Assembly: GCF_021172165.1 (NCBI RefSeq) | Contig: NZ_CP089096.1 | Span: 1,612,001 to 1,676,000, forward strand | From: Flavobacterium channae | Lineage (GTDB): Bacteria > Bacteroidota > Bacteroidia > Flavobacteriales > Flavobacteriaceae | Direction of reading: 5' to 3' | Length of the DNA: 64,000 nucleotides | In this document: piece by piece, positions 25,694 through 35,482 of the stretch | How positions within the stretch are numbered: the first letter of the stretch is position 1 | Layout: every line of letters begins with the position of its first letter | Program-made: the position numbers and the translations under genes | The notes under the pieces: model-generated | Told to the model about the DNA's origin: nothing | Database searches by the model: none | The model's input: the letters and a program-made list of their open reading frames with translations, nothing else

Positions 25694-26644
25694 CTACTTA
25701 ATCAACTTTGTTACAATTTCTTTAACAGGTAAAATCGCTTTTGTATCTTCAATACTCGGTCCAGCAACCCAAACTGTTTTATATGTAACTTGTGTAGCCG
25801 CTTTTTCGGTAGCTTTCATACCAATATAAAAACGAATCATTTTAACCCATTTTTTAAGACTTTTGTTTTTGTTCAACAAAGTTTCCAACCAAGTTTGCTT
25901 AGTTCCTACTTTTTGAACATAAGGTGTATTGATAACTGTACAAGGAGTTCCTGAAATACGTTCCGTCATAACAATATCTTTTGCTCCATAGTCAACACAA
26001 GCCTGTTTATATTCTTGAGAAACACCAGCTTCTTCTGATGCAATAAACGGACTTCCTACGGAAACTCCAATTGCACCATAACTTAACATTTTATCTAAAT
26101 CTGCCTTATTCCCTACTCCACCAGCAGAAATTACCGGTAAACTTGTATTTTCGTTTAATTGTTTTATCAAAGTCTCGGGATCAATATTTCCCCTATGTCC
26201 CCCAGCCTGATTGTTTACAGCAACAAGCGCATCCGCTCCTAAACTTTCTACTTTTTTTGCAAAAGACAAATCGGTAACATCACAAAAAACTTTAATTCCA
26301 ACTTTGTGTGCTTCTTTTATTGTTTCTTCTGGAGAGCCTAATGAAGTTAAAATGAAATCAACTTTTTCTTCGCACAAAATGCGTAGCTGCTCTTTGTATT
26401 TAACATTCGATTTATTTACAATTAAATTAAAACCAAAACTTCCACCATCAACTTTAGAAGCTTTTAACTCATGAATAGCAGCTTTTAATTCTTCTAGAGT
26501 TCTGTAATTTAATGCCGGAATACAACCTGCAATGCCACTTTTCATTCCTTCTATAACCATTTTAGTATTCGATACTAAAAACATAGGAGCCATTATTACT
26601 GGGTATTTAATATTCAAAAGTGTTGTTAACGATTGTTTTTCCAT
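25694..26644 (-). CDS. FMN-dependent oxidoreductase of the nitronate monooxygenase / 2-nitropropane dioxygenase family
   Basis: A 316-residue TIM-barrel flavoprotein. The start TLLNIKYPVIMAPM, NNQAGGHRG (substrate and phosphate loop), LPVISAGGVGNKADLDKMLSYGA and GVSVGSPFIASEEA (FMN phosphate site) are characteristic. The catalytic His in the A-G-G-H motif is present. Members oxidise nitronates or act as flavin reductases; the exact substrate is open. The ATG at 26644 is preferred to one seven codons upstream. Confidence 0.9.
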   Translation of the reverse strand: MEKQSLTTLLNIKYPVIMAPMFLVSNTKMVIEGMKSGIAGCIPALNYRTLEELKAAIHELKASKVDGGSFGFNLIVNKSNVKYKEQLRILCEEKVDFILTSLGSPEETIKEAHKVGIKVFCDVTDLSFAKKVESLGADALVAVNNQAGGHRGNIDPETLIKQLNENTSLPVISAGGVGNKADLDKMLSYGAIGVSVGSPFIASEEAGVSQEYKQACVDYGAKDIVMTERISGTPCTVINTPYVQKVGTKQTWLETLLNKNKSLKKWVKMIRFYIGMKATEKAATQVTYKTVWVAGPSIEDTKAILPVKEIVTKLIK

Positions 26645-26831
26645 TGTAAAAAAATTTATCTTCAAATATATGAAAAAATAAAATATTATGCATGCATACT
26701 ACAAGGTGAAATTTTTAAATCAAAAAGGTAATAATGTGATATCATATGTTAAAATTCTTAATAAAAACTTAATTATTTATACAAAACAATAATAATCAAA
26801 TACTTTTGAATATTACTCAAACTAATTCAAA

Positions 26832-29375
26832 ATGATAAAAAAGCTAACTATTTTAAGCTGTCTTTTTGCATTCTTTATTTCATCAGAGGCTGTTGCTCAG
26901 AAAAAGAAAAAAGACAAAAAGAAAGCAAAAACCGAGGCTCCTGCACCTTCAGACGCTAAAAAGGCTGATGGAAAAAAAGAGCCTAAACCTTACAACAAAG
27001 TAATTGACACAACTGCAGTTACTCAAAAAGGATTAATTGATGTTCATAAAATGGGTGAAAAATACCTGTTTGAAATTTCGGATTCATTAATTGGAAAAGA
27101 AATTATGACCATTACAAGATATTCTAAAACTCCTGCTGGAGGTGGAATTTTTGGTGGTGAAGAAGTAAATCGACAAGTAGTACGATTTGAAAAAGGTCAA
27201 AACAATACTATCTTACTTCGTTCTATTACTTATGTAATAATGACACCAGATGAAAATAAACCTATTACACAATCGGTAAAAAATTCAAGTGCTGATCCTA
27301 TCATAGGTATCTATGATATTTTAGCTTACAAGAAAGACAAATCAGGAAAAGAAAATGTGGCAAGTGTTATTGATATGTCACCTTCTTTTGATTCTGACAT
27401 TCAAACTTTTTCATTAAACTCAATAAACAAGCAACTTTTAAGCATTCAGGCATTTCAAAAAGATAAATCGTTTATTCAATTTGTAAAAAGTTTCCCTATA
27501 AATACTGAAATTAGAACTACTAAAACGTATTCAACAGCTTCACCACAAATTTCAAGAAACCCAACACCAAAAATTGGAGTTGATTTACCTGCTGGTTTAG
27601 ATGCTGGTGTTGTAACGATGGAATTAAATACTTCTTTTATTTTACTTCCAGAAAATCCAATGAGAAAAAGAGCTTTTGATAAAAGAGTTGGTTATTTTGC
27701 AAATGGATACGATGTATTTGAAGAAGATTCACAAAAAGCAGATAAAGATATTTTTGCTGTAAGATGGCGTTTAGAACCAAAAAATGCTGAAGATGCAGCA
27801 AAACAAAAAAGAGGTGAATTGATTGAGCCTAAAAAACCTATCGTTTACTATTTAGATCCAGCAACTCCAGATAAATGGAAACCATTTATCAAACAAGGTA
27901 TCGACGATTGGCAAGAAGCATTTGAAGGTGCTGGTTGGAAAAATGCTATTCGTGGTGAATATTGGCCAGAAAACGATCCGACTATGAGTTTAGAGGATGC
28001 GCGTTTTTCAGTATTGAGATATTTCGCTGCTGAAATTCAAAATGCGTACGGACCAAATGTTCATGATCCAAGAACGGGTGAAATTATGGAAAGTCACATC
28101 GGTTGGTATCACAATATCATGAGTTTATTACGTGATTGGTATATGATTCAAACTGCTGCGGTTGATCCAAAAGCAAGAAACAAAAAATTTGATGATAAGT
28201 TAATGGGTGAATTAATTCGATTTGTTGCTGCTCATGAAGTGGGTCACACACTAGGATTACGTCACAATATGGGAGCTAGTTTTGCAACTCCAGTAGAAAA
28301 ACTTCGTGATAAAGAGTTTCAAAAACAAAACGGGCACACTTCTTCTATTATGGATTACGCTCGATTTAATTACGTAGCGCAACCAGAAGATAATGTAACG
28401 GATTTATTCCCAAGAATTGGAGATTACGACAAATGGGCTATTAAATGGGGTTATTCTTATTTTGATGGTGCAAAAGACGAAAAAGAAGAAAAAGCGCTTT
28501 TAAATGAAATGACTAAAGAAGCTTACAAAAACCGTCGTTTATGGTTTGGTACAGAAACTAATCCATACGATCCTAGATATCAAACAGAAGATTTAGGAGA
28601 CAATGCAATGAAAGCTTCTGAGTATGGAATTAAAAATTTAAAACGAATTTTACCAAACTTAATCGAATGGAGTAAAGAAAGCGGAGAAGATTATGATGAA
28701 TTGAATGGTCTGTATAATTCATTAACAGGTCAATTCAGACGTTATATGGGACACGTTACTAAAAACGTAGGTGGAATTTATGAAACTCCAAAAACCTATG
28801 ATATGGAAGGTAATAAATACGAAGTTGTTCCTTCTTCTATCCAAAACGAAGCAGTTGCTTTCTTAAACGAACAATTATTTAAAACGCCAAAATGGTTATT
28901 AGATCAAAACATTTTATCTAAAATTAAACCAGAAAACGGTGTAGAAGCAATAAAATCTATTCAAGACGGAACATTATCAAGCTTATTAGCTGGGGATCGT
29001 TTAATACGTTTATTAGAAACATCATCTCAAAACAAAGCTAATTATTCAGTAGATGAATTAATGAGCGATTTAAGAAGAGGTATTTTCTCTGAAATTAGAA
29101 CTAATGCTCCTATTGACATTTATAGAAGAAATTTACAGAAATTATTCGTTTCTAAATTAATTGAAACCATGTCTAGCGATAAAACGAATATTGCTATATT
29201 TAGTGGTCGTAGAATAGTTTTAGCAGACACTGATATTCCTTCTATTGCAAGAGGCCAATTAAATGAATTAAAAAGTCAATTAAAATTGGCAGCAGCATCT
29301 TCAGCTGACAGGTTAACTAAATTCCATTTAAATGATTTAGTAGCTCGAATCGAAAATGCAATGAAACCAAAATAA
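26832..29375 (+). CDS. Zinc-dependent metalloprotease with DUF5117/DUF5118 regions
   Basis: An 847-residue exported protein. A signal peptide (about 1-22, AVAQ) precedes a Lys-rich linker, a DUF5118-type N-terminal region and a central peptidase domain. The catalytic motif HEVGHTLGLRH is complete, giving three His and a Glu, followed by the Met-turn SIMDYARF. This is the arrangement of a large secreted or periplasmic zincin common in Bacteroidota. The C-terminal 200 residues are helical. It is transcribed alone and ends at a strong terminator. Substrate unknown. Confidence 0.92.
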   Translation: MIKKLTILSCLFAFFISSEAVAQKKKKDKKKAKTEAPAPSDAKKADGKKEPKPYNKVIDTTAVTQKGLIDVHKMGEKYLFEISDSLIGKEIMTITRYSKTPAGGGIFGGEEVNRQVVRFEKGQNNTILLRSITYVIMTPDENKPITQSVKNSSADPIIGIYDILAYKKDKSGKENVASVIDMSPSFDSDIQTFSLNSINKQLLSIQAFQKDKSFIQFVKSFPINTEIRTTKTYSTASPQISRNPTPKIGVDLPAGLDAGVVTMELNTSFILLPENPMRKRAFDKRVGYFANGYDVFEEDSQKADKDIFAVRWRLEPKNAEDAAKQKRGELIEPKKPIVYYLDPATPDKWKPFIKQGIDDWQEAFEGAGWKNAIRGEYWPENDPTMSLEDARFSVLRYFAAEIQNAYGPNVHDPRTGEIMESHIGWYHNIMSLLRDWYMIQTAAVDPKARNKKFDDKLMGELIRFVAAHEVGHTLGLRHNMGASFATPVEKLRDKEFQKQNGHTSSIMDYARFNYVAQPEDNVTDLFPRIGDYDKWAIKWGYSYFDGAKDEKEEKALLNEMTKEAYKNRRLWFGTETNPYDPRYQTEDLGDNAMKASEYGIKNLKRILPNLIEWSKESGEDYDELNGLYNSLTGQFRRYMGHVTKNVGGIYETPKTYDMEGNKYEVVPSSIQNEAVAFLNEQLFKTPKWLLDQNILSKIKPENGVEAIKSIQDGTLSSLLAGDRLIRLLETSSQNKANYSVDELMSDLRRGIFSEIRTNAPIDIYRRNLQKLFVSKLIETMSSDKTNIAIFSGRRIVLADTDIPSIARGQLNELKSQLKLAAASSADRLTKFHLNDLVARIENAMKPK

Positions 29376-29393
29376 GTAAAAGCAAATACGAAC

Positions 29394-29427
29394 AAAAAAG
29401 GGTTAACGCGAGTTAACCCTTTTTTTA
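29394..29427. terminator. Terminator after the metalloprotease gene
   Basis: AAAGGGTTAAC pairs with GTTAACCCTTT around a four-base loop, with A and T runs on both sides. It can act for both converging genes. Confidence 0.85.
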
Positions 29428-29438
29428 TTTGTATTAAA

Positions 29439-30062
29439 TTATTTTTTCTTTTTAGTTCCAGAAGTTTTAGGAGCTCCTTTAATTTCATATTTACTTGAAG
29501 CAGTATTGTAAACATACGTACTGTTTTGAGTCTTAGTTTTTAAAGCAAAACTACCATCTGCATTTAATAAAAATTCAAAACCTTCACTTCTATTCTTTTC
29601 AACATCATGTGAAGCTGTTTTATTTTTATCTAAAAAAACTGTTTCTTTTATATGAGACGATTTGTGTGTATTACCTAATAAAAGTGTTTTTGTTTCTGTA
29701 TCCCAAAGTTGATCTTCTGTAACAACACCATTTTCTTTTTTAAGTTTTGTATCTACTTTGATTTCTTCCTTCCAGTTAACATGATAGAACTTCTTCCCTT
29801 GTGTTGTATAACTTTTAACTGTAAAATTTGTAGGCTTAAAATCTACTTTATCTAATTTCTTAACTTCTAAAGTGTCCACAACTTTACCATCATTTTTAAC
29901 GAACAACACTACTCTTTTTCCTGTTTTTTCATTTAAAATTTCTGCAGAAATATTATCTACTGTAGTTAACACAACATTTTTTGCAGCGGGTTTTCCTTTG
30001 CCTTTTTGAGCAAAACCAACAGTTGACATCAATAAAACAAGAAGTAAAAATAGTTTTTTCAT
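29439..30062 (-). CDS. Hypothetical secreted protein
   Basis: A 207-residue exported protein with a clear signal peptide (about 1-19, VGFAQ). The mature part is Lys and Thr rich, predicted mostly beta, and ends in a basic Thr/Lys tail (SGTKKKK). No family or motif is recognised. It is transcribed alone from the same strand as dnaK but is separated from it by a strong terminator. Function unknown. Confidence 0.7.
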   Translation of the reverse strand: MKKLFLLLVLLMSTVGFAQKGKGKPAAKNVVLTTVDNISAEILNEKTGKRVVLFVKNDGKVVDTLEVKKLDKVDFKPTNFTVKSYTTQGKKFYHVNWKEEIKVDTKLKKENGVVTEDQLWDTETKTLLLGNTHKSSHIKETVFLDKNKTASHDVEKNRSEGFEFLLNADGSFALKTKTQNSTYVYNTASSKYEIKGAPKTSGTKKKK

Positions 30063-30130
30063 AATAGTAGGTTGTTAAATTAAGTTCCTAATATACAAAA
30101 AAATAGATACGATTGAATTTTATGAAATAA

Positions 30131-30160
30131 AAAAACCGAATCATTGCTGATTCGGTTTTT
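30131..30160 (-). terminator. dnaK terminator
   Basis: AAAAACCGAATCA pairs with TGATTCGGTTTTT around a 4-base loop and is followed by T residues on the minus strand. Confidence 0.85.
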
Positions 30161-30182
30161 AATTTATTTACGTTTAAGTAAA

Positions 30183-32069
30183 TTATTTCACTTCTTCGAA
30201 ATCTACATCTTGAGTTTGATCTCCTGAAGCATTTGCTTGAGGTTCTGCTTGTGCAGCGCCACCTTCAGCTTGTGCTTTGTACATTTCTTCTGATGCATTT
30301 TTCCAAGCTTCGTTGATTTTATCCAAAGCTGGAGTGATAGTTGCAAGATCTTTAGTTTCGTAAGCAGCTTTTAATTCATTTAAAGCACTTTCGATAGCTC
30401 CTTTATTTGCCTCTGATAATTTATCTCCAAACTCACCTAATTGTTTTTCTGTTTGGAAAATCATAGAATCAGCTTCGTTTAACTTATCTGCTCTTTCTTT
30501 AGCTAATTTGTCTGCTTCTGCATTCATTTCAGCATCTTTTTTCATTTTCTCGATTTCTTCTGGAGTTAATCCTGAAGAAGCTTCGATACGAATATCATGA
30601 GATTTTCCTGTTCCTTTATCTGTAGCAGAAACTTTGATGATACCATTCGCATCAATATCGAAAGTTACTTCAATTTGAGGAACTCCTCTTGGTGCTGGTG
30701 GAATACCATCTAAATGGAAACGACCAATTGTTTTGTTATCATTTGCCATTGGTCTTTCTCCTTGTAAAACGTGGATTTCTACCGATGGTTGGTTATCTGC
30801 TGCTGTTGAGAAAACTTGTGATTTTCTTGTTGGGATAGTCGTATTAGCTTCGATTAATTTTGTCATTACACTTCCCATAGTTTCAATACCTAATGAAAGT
30901 GGCGTAACGTCTAATAATAATACGTCTTTTACTTCACCTGTTAAAACTCCACCTTGAATTGCAGCTCCAATTGCTACTACTTCATCAGGATTTACTCCTT
31001 TTGATGGTTTTTTGTTGAAGAATTTCTCCACTTGCTCTTGGATAACAGGAATACGAGTTGAACCACCAACTAAGATTACTTCGTCAATATCAGAAACTGA
31101 TAAACCTGCATCTTTTAACGCTTTAGCAACTGGCTCCATAGAACGTTTTACTAAAGATTCAGCTAATTGCTCGAATTTAGCTCTTGTTAATGTTTGAACT
31201 AAGTGTTTTGGTCCAGAAGCCGTAGCTGTTACGTAAGGCAAGTTGATTTCTGTTTGAGTAGAAGCTGATAATTCAATTTTAGCTTTCTCAGCTGCTTCTT
31301 TTAAACGTTGTAATGCCATTGGATCTTTACGTAAATCAACACCTTCTGCAGTATTGAATTCGTTAGCTAACCAATCGATAATTACTTGGTCGAAATCATC
31401 TCCTCCTAAGTGTGTATCACCATTTGTAGATAATACTTCGAAAACTCCGTCTCCTAATTCTAAGATAGAAATATCAAAAGTACCTCCACCTAAATCGTAA
31501 ACTGCGATTTTTTGGTCTTTTCCTTGTTTGTCTAATCCATAAGCTAAAGCCGCTGCTGTAGGCTCATTGATAATACGCATTACTTTTAAACCTGCAATTT
31601 CACCAGCTTCTTTTGTAGCTTGACGTTGTGCATCGTTAAAGTAAGCTGGAACAGTAATAACTGCTTCAGAAACTGAATGACCTAAATAATCTTCAGCTGT
31701 TTTTTTCATTTTTTGAAGTGTCATTGCAGACAATTCTTGTGGTGTATATAAACGACCATCGATATCAACACGAGGTGTATCGTTGTCCCCTTTTACCACT
31801 TTGTAAGCTACAGTTGAAGCTTCTTTTGCACTTTCAGAATACTTATTCCCCATGAAACGTTTTACAGAAGCAATCGTTTTTGTTGGGTTAGTTACTGCTT
31901 GTCTTTTTGCCGGATCTCCAACTTTAATTTCTCCACCTTCTACAAATGCAATAACAGATGGTGTTGTTCTTTTTCCCTCTGCGTTTGCAATTACAACAGG
32001 TTCTCCACCTTCCATTACAGCCACACATGAGTTGGTTGTTCCTAAGTCGATTCCAATAATTTTGCTCAT
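30183..32069 (-). CDS. dnaK: Molecular chaperone DnaK (Hsp70)
   Basis: A 628-residue Hsp70 of normal length. The ATPase domain shows [14 protein letters not shown], the second phosphate loop [14 protein letters not shown] and VGGSTRIP. The substrate-binding domain carries [11 protein letters not shown] and the interdomain linker region EVKDVLLLD. The C-terminal lid ends in the typical acidic DVDFEEVK. No dnaJ or grpE follows here, as is usual in this phylum. A sigma-54-like element lies upstream. Confidence 0.98.
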   Translation of the reverse strand: MSKIIGIDLGTTNSCVAVMEGGEPVVIANAEGKRTTPSVIAFVEGGEIKVGDPAKRQAVTNPTKTIASVKRFMGNKYSESAKEASTVAYKVVKGDNDTPRVDIDGRLYTPQELSAMTLQKMKKTAEDYLGHSVSEAVITVPAYFNDAQRQATKEAGEIAGLKVMRIINEPTAAALAYGLDKQGKDQKIAVYDLGGGTFDISILELGDGVFEVLSTNGDTHLGGDDFDQVIIDWLANEFNTAEGVDLRKDPMALQRLKEAAEKAKIELSASTQTEINLPYVTATASGPKHLVQTLTRAKFEQLAESLVKRSMEPVAKALKDAGLSVSDIDEVILVGGSTRIPVIQEQVEKFFNKKPSKGVNPDEVVAIGAAIQGGVLTGEVKDVLLLDVTPLSLGIETMGSVMTKLIEANTTIPTRKSQVFSTAADNQPSVEIHVLQGERPMANDNKTIGRFHLDGIPPAPRGVPQIEVTFDIDANGIIKVSATDKGTGKSHDIRIEASSGLTPEEIEKMKKDAEMNAEADKLAKERADKLNEADSMIFQTEKQLGEFGDKLSEANKGAIESALNELKAAYETKDLATITPALDKINEAWKNASEEMYKAQAEGGAAQAEPQANASGDQTQDVDFEEVK

Positions 32070-32119
32070 TTTTATACTTGTTAGATTTTAAATTTCAATT
32101 TTAAACTCGTGGATACTAA

Positions 32120-32135
32120 TTCAATGATTGTGCCA
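32120..32135 (-). promoter_or_regulatory. Candidate sigma-54-type promoter of dnaK
   Basis: TGGCACAATCATTGAA on the minus strand has the -24 GG and TGGCAC of an RpoN promoter and the -12 position reads GA instead of GC, at the correct 10-base spacing. The -12 end lies 50 bases before the dnaK ATG. RpoN is known in flavobacteria. No enhancer-binding protein gene is near. The match may be by chance. Confidence 0.4.
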
Positions 32136-32210
32136 TTACAAAAAATAAGGAAAATTGACAGAAAACAATATTTGTCATGCTAAATAAACTGACAAAATGG
32201 CGTTTTAGTA

Positions 32211-33113
32211 CTATTTTTTGACTCTATTTTGTCTTAAATTTGAAAAAGTACTGATGTTAAAAACCAAAATTGATATCAAAATCAAAGAGTAAGAAACAAT
32301 TTGAGCAACAGAAACTGATTCATGAAAATAGAAAATAGCCAAAAAGAAATGAATTAATGGATTGGCATACATTAAAATTCCTACCGTAGAAGAATTCAAA
32401 CCTTTTAATGCATAAAGATTTAGAAACAAAGGTATAATCGTAAATAAAATTACAATAATGAAAAGTAAAAAATAGAACAGAAACTCTGTTGGCACTACTC
32501 CACCAAAACTTGGATAAAATGGTAATAAAATTGCAGAAGCAATCACCATTTGAATGGTTAAAATCAAAAATTTATCAAAAGAACTATTCTTTCGCTGTGA
32601 AACTAAATAAAACCCAAAGCTCAATGCAATAATTACACTATAAATCAAGTCTTGTAAATTCCCATAAGACAATATTGCACAACTAATTACGCAAAGTCCA
32701 ACAGCTATCCATTGCCAAACATCAATTTTTTCTTTTAATAAGATAAAAGCCAAAACGGTTGTCAAAATTGGACAAATGATATAAGCAAATGAAGCGGATT
32801 GTAAACTAACATGATTTATAGCGTAAATGAACAGAAACCAATTCAACACTAACAAAAGTCCTCCTACAATAGTCATAACTATTGCCGATTTCTGTTTTTT
32901 CTTTGAAAGTTCTTTAAAAGTTTTCTTAGCATCTAAAACGACTGCTTTTCTAAAAATTAAATTAATTACCAATAAAAAAGCTGTAGCTATAAAAACACGA
33001 TAAAACAAAATATCCAATGAAGGATAATCAGTTAAAGGCTTCAAAGCCAAGCTAAAAAATCCCCAAATTACAAAGGCACTTAAAGCAGAAACAAAATACT
33101 TATTAATTGGCAT
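32211..33113 (-). CDS. EamA-family permease, RarD-like
   Basis: A 300-residue inner-membrane protein with about ten hydrophobic segments in two EamA repeats. The order YRVFIATAFLL, NWFLFIYAINHVSLQSASFAYIICPILTTVLAFILLKEKI and ALKGLNSSTVGILMYANPLIHF matches the RarD group, drug/metabolite transporters of unknown substrate. The ATG at 33113 is preferred over an upstream TTG. It is separate from dnaK and from the divergent sdaA gene. Confidence 0.88.
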   Translation of the reverse strand: MPINKYFVSALSAFVIWGFFSLALKPLTDYPSLDILFYRVFIATAFLLVINLIFRKAVVLDAKKTFKELSKKKQKSAIVMTIVGGLLLVLNWFLFIYAINHVSLQSASFAYIICPILTTVLAFILLKEKIDVWQWIAVGLCVISCAILSYGNLQDLIYSVIIALSFGFYLVSQRKNSSFDKFLILTIQMVIASAILLPFYPSFGGVVPTEFLFYFLLFIIVILFTIIPLFLNLYALKGLNSSTVGILMYANPLIHFFLAIFYFHESVSVAQIVSYSLILISILVFNISTFSNLRQNRVKK

Positions 33114-33274
33114 TCTTTTTTTGTGCAAAAGAACTAAAAAATAAACGAACCAATTCTTAATTTTATGTTATTAATTCAAATTAAAATATAACATTTGAGT
33201 ACCTTTATGTGTTGGTCAAATTAATTTAATTTTCAATTTTAAAGATTATATTTGCCACCTAAAACGATTTAGTA

Positions 33275-34690
33275 ATGGAATGTATTTCTGTTTTTGACAT
33301 GCTAAAAATTGGTGTTGGTCCTTCGAGTTCTCATACACTTGGCCCTTGGCGTGCTGCCGAACAATTTTTGAAAGAATTACGCGAGCGTAATCTGATAGAT
33401 TCTGTAATTGGAGTCAAAGTAGATTTATATGGTTCACTATCATTAACAGGAAAAGGACATGCTACTGATTTAGCAGTAATGCTAGGATTAAGTGGTGCTG
33501 ATCCAGAATATATTCCAGTTGAAAGTATCGATGTAATTATTTCGGCAATTAAGAATAAAAAAGAAATATTCTTAGGTAATGAAATTTTGATTCCATTTTG
33601 CTTTGAAACTGATATTGTTTTCAATAGAAATTTCCTTCCTTTTCATGCCAATGGATTAACGTTTACCGCAAAAACAGATAAAGAAGTTTTCTCGGAAACC
33701 TACTATTCTATTGGTGGTGGATTTGTTGTTAAAGAAAAAGAAGAAACCAATAAAGAAGAAATTTTACATACTTTGCCATTTCCTATTGAAAAGTCTGAAG
33801 AATTATTAGCCTTTTGTAAATCGGAAAACAAAAAGATATCTGAAATCGTTTATGAAAACGAGAAGACCATGCGTAGCGAAGAAGAAATTCATGACGAATT
33901 GCTACGTATTTGGGATACCATGTTAGAATGCATGTACATTGGTTGTCATACCGAAGGTATTCTTCCTGGCGGATTAAATGTTAGAAGAAGAGCTTACGAT
34001 ATGCATAAAAACTTAATCGGAGTTTTACCCTACGATAATCCTTATTCTTGGTTGCAAATTATTCGTCAAACGGAAGTAAAATTTAGACAAATTTTAAAAT
34101 GGGTAAGCTGTTTTGCTTTAGCCGTTAACGAAGTAAATGCTTCTCTAGGACGTGTAGTTACTGCACCTACAAACGGAAGTGCTGGCGTTATTCCTGCAGT
34201 TTTAATGTACTATTTGGTAATCGAAAATCATGAAGCTGGAGAGAAAGAGATTAAACAATTTTTAATGGTTGCTGGCGAAATTGGTTCTATCTTCAAAAAA
34301 GGAGCTACTATTTCTGCTGCAATGGGTGGTTGTCAAGCTGAAATTGGAGTTTCAAGTGCTATGGCAGCTGCTGCTTTATGTGAAGTTATGGGCGGAACTC
34401 CTGCTCAAGTAACAATGGCTGCTGAAATTGCTATGGAACATCATTTAGGATTAACTTGTGACCCAATTGGTGGTTTGGTTCAAATTCCATGTATTGAAAG
34501 AAATACAATGGGCGCTATTAAAGCAATTAATGCTGCTGAATTAGCTTTAGAAACAGATGCTTTAAATGCAAAAGTACCTTTGGATAAAGTAATTAATACG
34601 ATGTGGCAAACTGCAAAAGATATGAATTCTAAATACAAAGAAACATCTGAAGGAGGTTTAGCAGTTGCTGTAAACATGGCAGATTGTTAA
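33275..34690 (+). CDS. sdaA: L-serine ammonia-lyase, iron-sulfur type
   Basis: A 471-residue single-chain L-serine dehydratase that makes pyruvate and ammonia. The N-terminal beta domain has [16 protein letters not shown] and the alpha domain has [14 protein letters not shown]. The Cys residues of the [4Fe-4S] cluster are expected in [15 protein letters not shown] and IPCIERN, and all are present. It is followed by a DUF2809 gene whose ATG overlaps its stop by one base. Confidence 0.95.
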   Translation: MECISVFDMLKIGVGPSSSHTLGPWRAAEQFLKELRERNLIDSVIGVKVDLYGSLSLTGKGHATDLAVMLGLSGADPEYIPVESIDVIISAIKNKKEIFLGNEILIPFCFETDIVFNRNFLPFHANGLTFTAKTDKEVFSETYYSIGGGFVVKEKEETNKEEILHTLPFPIEKSEELLAFCKSENKKISEIVYENEKTMRSEEEIHDELLRIWDTMLECMYIGCHTEGILPGGLNVRRRAYDMHKNLIGVLPYDNPYSWLQIIRQTEVKFRQILKWVSCFALAVNEVNASLGRVVTAPTNGSAGVIPAVLMYYLVIENHEAGEKEIKQFLMVAGEIGSIFKKGATISAAMGGCQAEIGVSSAMAAAALCEVMGGTPAQVTMAAEIAMEHHLGLTCDPIGGLVQIPCIERNTMGAIKAINAAELALETDALNAKVPLDKVINTMWQTAKDMNSKYKETSEGGLAVAVNMADC

Positions 34691-35076
34691 TGAAGAAATC
34701 CAGAATCTTTTATTTTATAATAGTAATTCTTGTTGTATTATTAGGAATAACATCAAGAAAAATAACTGGAATACCTTTATTTATAGGAGATATTTTATAT
34801 GCTGTTCTAATTTATTTTGGATTCCGTTTTTTATTGATTACTTTAAAAAAGTCAACTTCACTCCTACTAAGTTTGCTTTTCTGTTTTGGAATTGAAATTT
34901 TACAATTGGTTCAAATTGATTGGCTAATTACTATTAGAAAAACAACTTTAGGTCATTACGTCTTGGGCGAAGGTTTTCTTTGGTCAGATTTACTTTGCTA
35001 TATTATTGGAACTTCAATAGCTTTTTTGATTGATCATTTATTTCTTTCTTCTCGTATCAATCAAATGAATAATTAA
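34690..35076 (+). CDS. DUF2809 membrane protein
   Basis: A 128-residue protein with four predicted membrane segments (FIIVILVVLLGITS, LYAVLIYFGFRFLLI, LLLSLLFCFGIEIL, LLCYIIGTSIAFLI). The motif GDILYAVLIYFGFR and the polar E-I-L-Q-L in the middle match DUF2809. The ATG overlaps the sdaA stop by one base, so translation is coupled. Its end overlaps the converging NTF2-like gene by about 39 bases. Function is not established. Confidence 0.82.
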   Translation: MKKSRIFYFIIVILVVLLGITSRKITGIPLFIGDILYAVLIYFGFRFLLITLKKSTSLLLSLLFCFGIEILQLVQIDWLITIRKTTLGHYVLGEGFLWSDLLCYIIGTSIAFLIDHLFLSSRINQMNN

Positions 35077-35472
35077 CCATTTTCCGTTATCGTTGTATAA
35101 TGTGAATGCATTTGCACCTATGTGACTCAACTTATCGTTTACGTAAAATTCGTAAGGAGTCCAAACATGAGCTAAATTGCCATCAATTTCAACTTTATAA
35201 TCGGTTAACTTTTCTAAAAACTTCAGATTTGAAGGAATTGTAGCAATTGAATTTAGAAACTCATCTAGCTTTTCATCTTTCAACTTATTCCCTTCTTTTG
35301 TATTTGCAATTGTTCGCATTACAATTTCAGAATGACACAATTGTCTTAAAGCTGTTGTATCTTTAGCATGAAATGCGGTAAAAAAATCTTCCACAACTTT
35401 TTTTGGAGTTGCGTCTTGAGCCATTAAAACTCCTGAAAAACTAAAAACAATAAAAAATACAATTGATCTCAT
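35038..35472 (-). CDS. NTF2-like (SnoaL-type) exported protein
   Basis: A 144-residue protein with a signal peptide (about 1-19, VLMAQ) and an NTF2-like cone fold. Helix VVEDFFTAFHAKDTTALRQLC, the strands HIGANAFTLYNDNGKWLIIHLIDTRRKK and the V-W-T-P-Y-E-F segment fit. Such folds bind small ligands; none is predicted here. The gene ends about 39 bases inside the converging DUF2809 gene, and starts close to nhaD, possibly in one transcript. Confidence 0.82.
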   Translation of the reverse strand: MRSIVFFIVFSFSGVLMAQDATPKKVVEDFFTAFHAKDTTALRQLCHSEIVMRTIANTKEGNKLKDEKLDEFLNSIATIPSNLKFLEKLTDYKVEIDGNLAHVWTPYEFYVNDKLSHIGANAFTLYNDNGKWLIIHLIDTRRKK

Positions 35473-35482
35473 AAACGTCATT

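Noticed and set aside
29276..29515. Short minus-strand frame at the metalloprotease end
   Set aside because: It crosses a strong terminator and overlaps two well-supported genes.
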